Below, one piece after another: positions 6,737 to 11,949 of a stretch of 11,949 nucleotides of DNA. Position 1 is the stretch's first letter; each line of letters begins with the position of its first letter. The stretch covers positions 1-11,949 of the forward strand of contig CAINGG010000031.1 in assembly GCA_903848435.1 (NCBI GenBank). Reading direction: 5' to 3'. The position numbers and the translations under genes are program-made. This DNA is from an uncultured Actinomycetes bacterium (GTDB lineage: Bacteria > Actinomycetota > Actinomycetes > S36-B12). Below the pieces are notes generated by a model. That model was given only the letters and a program-made list of their open reading frames with translations, searched no databases and was not told where the DNA came from.

Positions 6737-8785
6737 GTGGATGACCCCCTGGAGGCCCTCGACCCCGAGCAGCGGGCGGTGGCCGAGGCCCTCGACGGCC
6801 CCGTCGTCGTCCGGGCCGGGGCCGGCACGGGCAAGACGCGCGCGGTCACCCACCGCATTGCGCACGCCGTGAGCGTCGGAGCGCACGATCCCCGGCGCAC
6901 CCTGGCTGTCACCTTCACCACGCGCGCCGCGGGCGAGATGCGCGAGCGTCTCCGCGCGCTCGGCGTCGACGGCGTGCAGGTGCGCACCTTCCACTCCGCC
7001 GCACTTCGTCAGCTTCGCCACTTCTGGCCCCGCGTCGTGGGGGGCGCGCCGCCTGAGCTTGTCGGCCGCGCCGCACCGCTCGTTGCAGAAGCGGCAGCGC
7101 GCTGCCACCTGCCGACCGATCCCGCCGTCGTGCGCGACCTCGCATCCGAGATCGCCTGGGCCAAGCAGGTCGAGGTGTCACCGGAGCGCTACGCCGAGGC
7201 GGCGGTCCTGCGCACACCGCCGGTGTCACCCGCTGACACCGCTCGCGCCTACGCCGCCTACGACGAGATCAAATCCGAGCGCGGGCTCATCGACTTCGAC
7301 GACGTGCTTCTCATGACCGTGGGGGCGCTTGCCGAGCGGCCCGACGTCGCCGACGAGGTGCGCGCGGCCTACCGCTGGTTCACCGTTGACGAGTTCCAAG
7401 ACGTCAGCCCGGTGCAGAGCCGCCTGCTCGACCTGTGGCTCGGTGACCGCGATGACGTATGTGTCGTCGGCGATGCTGCCCAGACCATCTATTCCTTCGC
7501 CGGCGCGAACGATCGCTTCCTACGCGACTTCCCCGTGCGCTTCCCCGGGGCTGCGCAGGTCCGGCTCTTTCGCACCTACCGCAGCACGGAGCAGATCGTC
7601 GGCCTGTCCAATCGCGTCCTCGCCGCCGGCGCGGGCGAGGGAGGCCTGTCGTCCCAGGTAGGCGCGGGTCCCGAGCCCGTCGTCGAGGCCTTCGACGACG
7701 AGGTAGCCGAGGCGCAGGCCGTGGCGCAGCGCATCGAGGCGCTCATCGCGAGCGGGCTGTCACCGCGCGATGTCGCTGTGCTGGTCCGCATCAATGGCCT
7801 GATGCCCAACTTCGAGGAGGCGCTGGCCGAGCGCGGCATCCCCGTGGTCCTGCGCGGTGGCGAGCGGTTCTTCGATCGCGGTGAGGTACGCGAGGCGCTC
7901 ACCCGGCTGCGCGGGGCTGCGCGGGCGGGCGGCACCGAGCCAGCCGTGGCCGGCGTGGTCAGCGCCCTCAGCGTCATGGGCTATGCGCCCGATCCACCGC
8001 GCAGCACGGGTGCCGTGCGCGAGCGTTGGGAGTCGCTGTCGGCACTGGTCGCACTGGCCGAGTCGCTCGGTCCCGAAGCCGACCTGGCCTCCTTCGTCAT
8101 CGAAGCCGATCGTCGGGCCGAGGCCCAGCACGCACCGGTCGCCGATGGGGTCGTGCTCGCCACCATCCATGCGGCCAAGGGCCTGGAGTGGGAGGCGGTC
8201 TTCGTCGCGGGGCTGGCCGAGGGGTCGCTGCCACATGCGCAGGCCCTGGCGGAGGAGGGCCTCGCCGAGGAGAGACGACTCTTCTACGTCGCGATCACCC
8301 GCGCCCGTCGGCACCTCACGCTCACCTGGTCGCGTGCCCGGCAGCCCGGCGGGCGCGGTCAGCGACAGCGCAGCCGTTTCCTCGACGAGGCGCAGGCGGG
8401 GCCGCCCGGAGCGGCCGGCGAGCCGAGTGTCGCGCGCGGCACGGGGCGCGCTCGTCGTTCCGAGCGGCGCGGCCCCGCGTCGTGTCGATCCTGCGGCCGC
8501 TCACTCGTCACGGGGGCAGAGCGCGCGCGCATGCGCTGCCGCACCTGCCCGTCCACCGCGCAGGAGGCCCTGGTCGAGGAATTGAAGGCGTGGCGCCTGC
8601 AGCGCGCGCGCGAGCGCGAGGTTCCCGCCTACGTCGTGTTCACCGATGCGACGCTCGACGCCCTGGCTGAGGCGATGCCCGGCGATATCGATGAGCTCCT
8701 GGCGATCAGCGGCATCGGGCCCGACAAGGCCGGCCGCTATGGCGAGCAGATCCTCGACCTGCTCGCCCAGCACCGCGGCGCCTAG
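6737..8785 (+). CDS. uvrD2: UvrD2: superfamily 1 DNA helicase with tetracysteine and HRDC domains
   Basis: UvrD2 is a 3'-to-5' ATP-dependent DNA helicase; the mycobacterial homolog is reported as essential. From GTG 6737 the protein has 682 residues. Motifs in order: LDPEQRAV (8-15), Walker A AGAGTGKT (27-34, Lys33), VTFTTRAAGEM (58-68), TFHSAAL (84-90), Walker B VDEFQD (217-222), VVGDAAQTIYSFAGA (243-257), FRTYRSTEQIV (278-288), GGERFFDRGEV (374-384), ATIHAAKGLEWE (475-486) and EERRLFYVAITRAR (511-524). A zinc-type tetracysteine follows as C583-x2-C586 and C601-x2-C604. An HRDC-like domain lies at 608-678 (FTDATLDALAEAMP, ISGIGPDKAGRYG). That tail identifies UvrD2 rather than UvrD1/PcrA. The frame is open back to 6389, but that stretch is antisense to mrx1, and GTG 6737 is where homology to the Q motif begins. 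Its TAG stop shares CTAG (8782-8785) with the opposing gene. Confidence 0.95.
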   Translation: MDDPLEALDPEQRAVAEALDGPVVVRAGAGTGKTRAVTHRIAHAVSVGAHDPRRTLAVTFTTRAAGEMRERLRALGVDGVQVRTFHSAALRQLRHFWPRVVGGAPPELVGRAAPLVAEAAARCHLPTDPAVVRDLASEIAWAKQVEVSPERYAEAAVLRTPPVSPADTARAYAAYDEIKSERGLIDFDDVLLMTVGALAERPDVADEVRAAYRWFTVDEFQDVSPVQSRLLDLWLGDRDDVCVVGDAAQTIYSFAGANDRFLRDFPVRFPGAAQVRLFRTYRSTEQIVGLSNRVLAAGAGEGGLSSQVGAGPEPVVEAFDDEVAEAQAVAQRIEALIASGLSPRDVAVLVRINGLMPNFEEALAERGIPVVLRGGERFFDRGEVREALTRLRGAARAGGTEPAVAGVVSALSVMGYAPDPPRSTGAVRERWESLSALVALAESLGPEADLASFVIEADRRAEAQHAPVADGVVLATIHAAKGLEWEAVFVAGLAEGSLPHAQALAEEGLAEERRLFYVAITRARRHLTLTWSRARQPGGRGQRQRSRFLDEAQAGPPGAAGEPSVARGTGRARRSERRGPASCRSCGRSLVTGAERARMRCRTCPSTAQEALVEELKAWRLQRAREREVPAYVVFTDATLDALAEAMPGDIDELLAISGIGPDKAGRYGEQILDLLAQHRGA

Positions 8786-9810
8786 GCCGATACCGAGCCG
8801 CGCGCTGCGAGCCAGCGGCACCCGCACAGCGGATGCGGCGGTGCCGGCGTCCGGGTGACATGGCCACCGGGCAATGCGATGACCAGGCTCGCACTGACGG
8901 TCGGCGGCGCGTCCTGCGGCCAGCCCCGCGGCCAGCGGAGCGCTCCCTCGTGACCGCCGCTGTCGATCCATGCCAGCACCTGAAGGGCGGTGAGCCCGGC
9001 GGCCATGGCGGCGAGCGCAGGATCGACCGGGGGGACGGCGGGACGCCGATGCTGCAATTGCACGGCCATGCGCGGCCATGCCGGATCTCGATCGGACCGG
9101 TGCAGGTCGCCGCATCGCAGGCAGCCCGTGAGCCCGGGAAGCACGAAGGGGCCCACCGTGGCGTGCGCGCCGCGCACGCAGACGGCCAGGTGCGGCACAT
9201 CCAGGGCCACGGCATCGGGGTCGGCGGCCGCATCGCCGTGCGGGACGTCGCACAGGATGTGGCAGGTGCGCTGGCGGCTCGCGCGCCGGGCGCGACGAGA
9301 CGACGAACTCAGTCGCTCCTCGCGCACGATCCCCCCGATGCCCGCCTGAGACAGCGCTGCGGCGATGGCCTCGGCGACATCGCTATCGCCGTGGATGGCG
9401 ACGACGGCGGCCAGGCGTCGATCCACGCATTGGGCGGCGATCTCGGCCGAGCCGTGCACGATGCGCGATGAGGCCATGCCGGGAGCCAGTCGCAGGCGCA
9501 GATCGGGCGTGGCCCCGCGCAGTGATTCGGCGACGACGGAGGCGTCATCGAGCGCGCCGGTCGGGCGCAGTGCCCGAAGGAGTCGCAGGGCGGCCGAGCG
9601 GCGTACGCCGGATTGCTCCGAGGCATCGAGGGCTTCGTCGAGGGTGCGTTCGCCGCGCAGTGACATCGCCCAGGAGACGACGGCGTTGTCGACGCGGTCG
9701 ATGATGACTCGCCGTGGGCCATCTCCCGCCTCGACAGTCTGGTCGTCGCGCCACAGCAGTGGGGTGTCGTCGCGGACCCAGGGGCGGTGGGGCAGTGATG
9801 TCGAAGGCAC
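8782..9810 (-). CDS. ThiF/TOMM leader-peptide-binding-type zinc protein (Rv3196-like)
   Basis: This 342-residue protein resembles the 'TOMM precursor leader peptide-binding' / ThiF-like cyclodehydratase C-proteins, which present peptide substrates to YcaO enzymes for azoline formation. Its N-terminal half (1-110) is predicted to be helical. A Rossmann-like stretch follows (AAVVAIHGDSDVAEAIAAAL, 134-153). Next comes the family signature GPFVLPGLTGCLRCGDLHR (220-238) with RDPAWP after it. Four Cys form a ThiF-type zinc site, C230-x2-C233 and C329-x-C331 (HPLCGC). No glycine-rich ATP loop typical of active E1 enzymes is evident. No YcaO, dehydrogenase or precursor-peptide gene is in the window. 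The M. tuberculosis gene near uvrD2 in the same arrangement is Rv3196 (from memory), so this looks like a conserved lone member whose role is unknown to me. The start is GTG 9810, with a leaderless-type -10 and no Shine-Dalgarno. Confidence 0.75.
   Translation of the reverse strand: MPSTSLPHRPWVRDDTPLLWRDDQTVEAGDGPRRVIIDRVDNAVVSWAMSLRGERTLDEALDASEQSGVRRSAALRLLRALRPTGALDDASVVAESLRGATPDLRLRLAPGMASSRIVHGSAEIAAQCVDRRLAAVVAIHGDSDVAEAIAAALSQAGIGGIVREERLSSSSRRARRASRQRTCHILCDVPHGDAAADPDAVALDVPHLAVCVRGAHATVGPFVLPGLTGCLRCGDLHRSDRDPAWPRMAVQLQHRRPAVPPVDPALAAMAAGLTALQVLAWIDSGGHEGALRWPRGWPQDAPPTVSASLVIALPGGHVTRTPAPPHPLCGCRWLAARGSVSA
8816..8846 (+). terminator. Hairpin downstream of uvrD2
   Basis: CGGCACC (8816-8822) pairs perfectly with GGTGCCG (8840-8846). 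CGCA (8823-8826) pairs with TGCG (8834-8837) around a 7-base loop, with one 2-base bulge (8838-8839). The result is an 11-bp stem about 30 bases after the uvrD2 stop. No U-tract follows. The hairpin lies inside the 3' coding end of the opposing gene (its HPLCGC region), so part of the pairing may be coding coincidence. Confidence 0.35.
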
Positions 9811-9813
9811 GGA

Positions 9814-9824
9814 GGCACTGTGCC
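9814..9824 (-). promoter_or_regulatory. -10 element and 11-base palindrome before the TOMM-like gene
   Basis: CACAGT on the minus strand (9822-9817) fits NANNNT with its T at -7 from the GTG at 9810, suggesting leaderless transcription. It is embedded in the perfect inverted repeat GGCAC-T-GTGCC (9814-9824), which could be a small operator. No convincing -35 is visible in the GC-rich upstream sequence. Confidence 0.3.
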
Positions 9825-9844
9825 AGCGGAAGCCGCGCCCGCGC

Positions 9845-9874
9845 GCGCGTCATCCACAGGCCGGACCGACGCGC
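9845..9874 (-). terminator. Hairpin immediately after the Cache-HAMP gene
   Basis: GCGCGTC (9845-9851) and GACGCGC (9868-9874) are perfect 7-base arms around a 16-base loop. On the minus strand the stem begins directly after the TAG stop (9875-9877) of the receptor gene, in the 64-base gap before the next gene. No U-tract follows. The placement exactly at a gene end in non-coding sequence makes it a better candidate than the hairpins that lie inside genes. Confidence 0.4.
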
Positions 9875-11263
9875 CTAGATGGGCTCGCCTCGCCGGAGGC
9901 TCTCGGCGCGCTCGCGCAGTTGCTGGAAGTACTCGGTCTCGGTGATCTCGCTGACCGCCTCGTCCACGCGCGTGCGATCTATCTCTACGCGCAGTCGAGC
10001 GACCTGATCGCGCAGGGCCCGCTCGCGCTCCACGACCTCGGTTCCCATGCGCTGGAACGTGCGCGCGAGTTCACCGACCTCGTCCTGACGGGTGGCGGCA
10101 CGATCGAGTGCGGCTGGGTCGAAGCGGTCCTCGGCGAGGGCACGGGCGGCCTTCGTGACGTCCTCGACGGGGCGCACGATGCGCCGACTCAGCAGCAGGC
10201 CCGCGACGAGCCCGATGAGCAGCACGACGAGGCTGAGCGACAGCAGTTGGAAGGCCAAGGAGCGCGCGGGGCCGACCAGGTCGGCCTGGGGCACGGCGGA
10301 GACCAGAACCCAGCCGAGCGGCTCGAAGCGCGAGACGTTGGTGACCCAGGATTCGGTGCGCCCATCGAGGGTCGTCGTCTCGGTGAAGTTGGAGATCTGC
10401 CCATCGGTCGCAGGGGCGGCACGCAGCACCTGATCGACATAGGCGCGACCCTCGGGGGTCGTGGACAGCGAACCGAGGTCGGTGCCCGGCGGTCCGAGCA
10501 CGACGTTGCCTGACTCGTCGAGGATCATGAAGAAACCGGAATCACCCAGCGTGACGTCGCCCAGGGTCTGGCCCAGCTGTGCCTTTGCCGAATCAAGGCG
10601 CGCAGCGGCCTCAGCATCGATGTCGTCGACGTAGAGTCCGGTGCCGAGGATCCACTCCCAGGGTTCATAGAGGATCGCGCGCGCGATCTTGGGGCTGGGG
10701 ATCTCCTCGCCGAGGCGGATCCACTTGTAGTCGAGGTAGCCGCCGCCGTTCAGGGCCACGTCGCGCATCTCCTGGATGAAGAACTTGCCGTCCGTGTCCT
10801 GCAGGTCGATGAGGTTGCGCCCTTGGAGCTTGGCGTCGGGGTGGGCGATCGCCGTCATGGCGGTGTCGAAGGTGAAGACGTAGTCGTTGTTGCCGTAGCG
10901 GATGGTGGGGATGGTCCGAAGGGCGAGGTCCTTGGCTTGCTCCTCGGTGATCACTCCCTTGGCGGCATCCGCGCGGATGCCCTCGAGCATGGCCACGAGG
11001 GTGTCCATGACGTCCACGAGTCCGTCCTTGCGGCGCTGGAGGGCAGCGTCGCGGTAGGTCTGGATCCCGGAGTACTCCACCGCGATGAGCGTGCCCACTG
11101 TCGAATGGACGTTCTCGACTGAACTCTCCGACTGCGCCTCGACGGTGGTTTCGACTGAACGCAGGGTGAACAACGTGGTAACGAGAGCCGACGCCACGAG
11201 GAGAAGGGCGACGAGGAGCGCGACGCGATAGGTCAGGGTGAAGCGTCTGCGCGCGGGACTCAC
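9875..11263 (-). CDS. Double-Cache, HAMP membrane receptor without output domain
   Basis: This 462-residue membrane sensor has a basic N-terminus, TM1 at about 13-33, and an extracellular region at 34-335. The first Cache module is of the sCache_2 type: RYGNNDYVFTFD (122-133), AIAHPDAKLQGRNL (138-151), GGGYLDYKW (173-181) and PWEWILGTGLYVDDID (201-216). A second, shorter PAS-like Cache follows at about 236-328 (GDSGFFMILDESGNVVLG ... GWVLVSAVP). TM2 lies at about 338-358, then a HAMP domain (359-412, RRIVRPVEDVTKAARALAE) and a short coiled coil. The protein then stops, with no methyl-accepting, kinase, GGDEF or cyclase domain. Its tail (431-460) contains EITETEYFQQL. Cache domains bind small ligands such as amino or carboxylic acids; which one cannot be told. 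It must signal through a separate partner, not visible here. The start is GTG 11263 with TAGTCT placed for leaderless transcription. It is divergent from the ABC exporter gene. Confidence 0.88.
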   Translation of the reverse strand: MSPARRRFTLTYRVALLVALLLVASALVTTLFTLRSVETTVEAQSESSVENVHSTVGTLIAVEYSGIQTYRDAALQRRKDGLVDVMDTLVAMLEGIRADAAKGVITEEQAKDLALRTIPTIRYGNNDYVFTFDTAMTAIAHPDAKLQGRNLIDLQDTDGKFFIQEMRDVALNGGGYLDYKWIRLGEEIPSPKIARAILYEPWEWILGTGLYVDDIDAEAAARLDSAKAQLGQTLGDVTLGDSGFFMILDESGNVVLGPPGTDLGSLSTTPEGRAYVDQVLRAAPATDGQISNFTETTTLDGRTESWVTNVSRFEPLGWVLVSAVPQADLVGPARSLAFQLLSLSLVVLLIGLVAGLLLSRRIVRPVEDVTKAARALAEDRFDPAALDRAATRQDEVGELARTFQRMGTEVVERERALRDQVARLRVEIDRTRVDEAVSEITETEYFQQLRERAESLRRGEPI

Positions 11264-11269
11264 GGAGTG

Positions 11270-11275
11270 AGACTA
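11270..11275 (-). promoter_or_regulatory. -10 element of the Cache-HAMP gene
   Basis: On the minus strand, 11275-11270 reads TAGTCT, a full TANNNT match whose last T is at -7 from the GTG at 11263. This predicts a leaderless mRNA. No recognisable -35 lies at the expected distance. Confidence 0.45.
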
Positions 11276-11299
11276 GACCCGCATCCACTCGAGCGCTGA

Positions 11300-11305
11300 C
11301 ACAAT
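11300..11305 (+). promoter_or_regulatory. Possible -10 element of the ABC exporter gene
   Basis: CACAAT (11300-11305) fits NANNNT and lies 7 bases before the GTG at 11313, with no Shine-Dalgarno between them (CGCCACC). It shares the 49-base divergent gap with the receptor's promoter. The -35 is not evident. Confidence 0.3.
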
Positions 11306-11312
11306 CGCCACC

Positions 11313-11949
11313 GTGACCACCGACGACGCCGGCATCCGCCCTGCGCGGTCCGTTCGTTCGCTTCTCGCGTGGGTATGGCCCTATCTGAGGCCATCGCGAG
11401 CAGCCCTTGCCATGGCTGCCCTGATCGCGGTCGTGATGCTTGCCTCGCAGGCTGTCACCCCGCTGCTCGTCGAGCGCATCCTGGCGGGCGGAGTGTGGAA
11501 TGCCGCGCTCTTCGCAGCGCTCGTGGTTCTCATCGTGCTTCAGGTCACCATGGGCCATGCGCTGGAGCGCACGTCGCACACCATCGCGAGCCGCACCGGT
11601 CACCGGCTGCGCATCTCCATCTTCGACCGCCTCCTGCGCACCCGAGTCCTCCACCAGGACGGACTCGTCCGCTCCTCCAGCGTGAGTCGCCACACGGCCG
11701 ATGTCGACGATGTCACCATCGCCCTCGAGTCGACGCTCGTAGCGGGAATCCCCGGCATCATCCGGCTGATCCAGAGCCTCGTGCTGCTGACATTCATCGA
11801 ATGGCGCGCAGGCGTCTGCATGACGGGCGCGGCCATGATCTTCCTACTGGTCCGCAGCGGCGTGGGTCGCGGACTCATCGTTGCGGACCGCGAGCGGCTC
11901 GATGCTCGCAGCCGCGTGTCACAGAACGTCGACGAGGCGATCACCGCGG
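11313..11949 (+). CDS. ABC exporter, N-terminal transmembrane domain (3' truncated)
   Basis: The first 212 residues of an ABC-type exporter half-transporter are visible; the frame is open to the window edge, so the ATPase domain lies outside. After a cytoplasmic N-terminus containing LLAWVWPYLRPSRA (17-30), TM1 spans about 31-54 (ALIAVVMLASQ), and TM2 about 62-82 (AALFAALVVLIVLQV). GHRLRISIFDRLLRT (96-110) is the typical coupling-helix stretch. SRHTADVDDV (125-134) is the conserved R-x-T-x-DV-x-x-V motif of type-1 ABC transmembrane domains. TM3 and TM4 cover about 143-190. ADRERLDARSRVSQNVDEAITA (191-212, split here as ADRERLDARS and RVSQNVDEAITA) leads into the next coupling helix. GTG 11313 is the best start; a later ATG at 11412 would cut into TM1. 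The substrate cannot be predicted. It is divergent from the Cache-HAMP receptor by 49 bases, so shared control is possible. Confidence 0.85.
   Translation, partial: MTTDDAGIRPARSVRSLLAWVWPYLRPSRAALAMAALIAVVMLASQAVTPLLVERILAGGVWNAALFAALVVLIVLQVTMGHALERTSHTIASRTGHRLRISIFDRLLRTRVLHQDGLVRSSSVSRHTADVDDVTIALESTLVAGIPGIIRLIQSLVLLTFIEWRAGVCMTGAAMIFLLVRSGVGRGLIVADRERLDARSRVSQNVDEAITA

Noticed and set aside
6674..7108. Long upstream extension of the glutaredoxin frame on the minus strand
   Set aside because: It is antisense to the uvrD2 N-terminus. A good Shine-Dalgarno and the glutaredoxin fold begin at GTG 6673.
8786..9874. whiB7 next to uvrD2 as in mycobacteria
   Set aside because: No WhiB cysteine pattern occurs on either strand; the space is filled by the TOMM-like gene.
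10665..11693. 342-residue minus-strand frame across the Cache-HAMP/ABC divergent gap
   Set aside because: It runs through two supported genes and their promoters, with R/H/G-rich composition and no motif.
1..11949. tRNA, rRNA, CRISPR array, transposase, prophage or defence island
   Set aside because: None of the corresponding sequence patterns or protein families is visible, and the repair block is ordinary chromosomal actinomycete sequence.

Overview
The window is very GC-rich, densely coding DNA with frequent GTG starts, ATGA gene overlaps and leaderless-type starts. It carries an AdnAB double-strand-break resection machine, a mycoredoxin-like glutaredoxin and a UvrD2 helicase with tetracysteine and HRDC ends. 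Together these point firmly to an actinomycete (Actinomycetota) that probably makes mycothiol. The gene order adnA-adnB-...-nudC-mrx1(opposite strand)-uvrD2-(convergent Rv3196-like gene) is, as I recall it, that of Mycobacterium tuberculosis Rv3202c-Rv3196. However, an acyltransferase gene stands where M. tuberculosis has a potassium-channel gene (Rv3200c), and there is no whiB7 next to uvrD2. I would therefore not call the organism a mycobacterium.

Layout. 1-1050 (+): the C-terminal third of AdnA, an Fe-S RecB-type nuclease, cut by the window edge. 1047-4202 (+): complete AdnB, a helicase-nuclease translationally coupled to AdnA. 4189-5430 (-): membrane acyltransferase-3 protein, whose 3' end overlaps adnB. 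5499-6431 (+): NudC, an NAD(H) pyrophosphatase. 6428-6673 (-): small mycoredoxin-like glutaredoxin. 6737-8785 (+): UvrD2 helicase. 8782-9810 (-): ThiF/TOMM-type zinc protein with no visible partner. 9875-11263 (-): two-Cache plus HAMP membrane receptor without an output domain. 11313 to the end (+): N-terminal transmembrane domain of an ABC exporter, cut by the window edge. No gene-free stretch exceeds about 70 bases, and I see no tRNA, rRNA, CRISPR array or insertion sequence.

How the genes may work together. AdnAB resects DNA breaks and UvrD2 is a repair helicase. NudC hydrolyses NAD(H) and, in studied bacteria, removes NAD caps from RNA. Mycoredoxin reduces mycothiol mixed disulfides. The 63-base divergent region between mrx1 and uvrD2 carries a good match to a SigR/SigH (thiol-oxidative stress) promoter driving mrx1, so the block could link DNA repair with redox stress. 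The last three genes (TOMM-like protein, Cache-HAMP receptor, ABC exporter) show no clear mechanistic link to the repair block.

I found no convincing undescribed multi-gene system. The points most worth checking are the SigR-like mrx1 promoter, two convergent gene pairs that end on one shared CTAG, the orphan TOMM-type protein, and the output-less receptor with a distinctive C-terminal tail.
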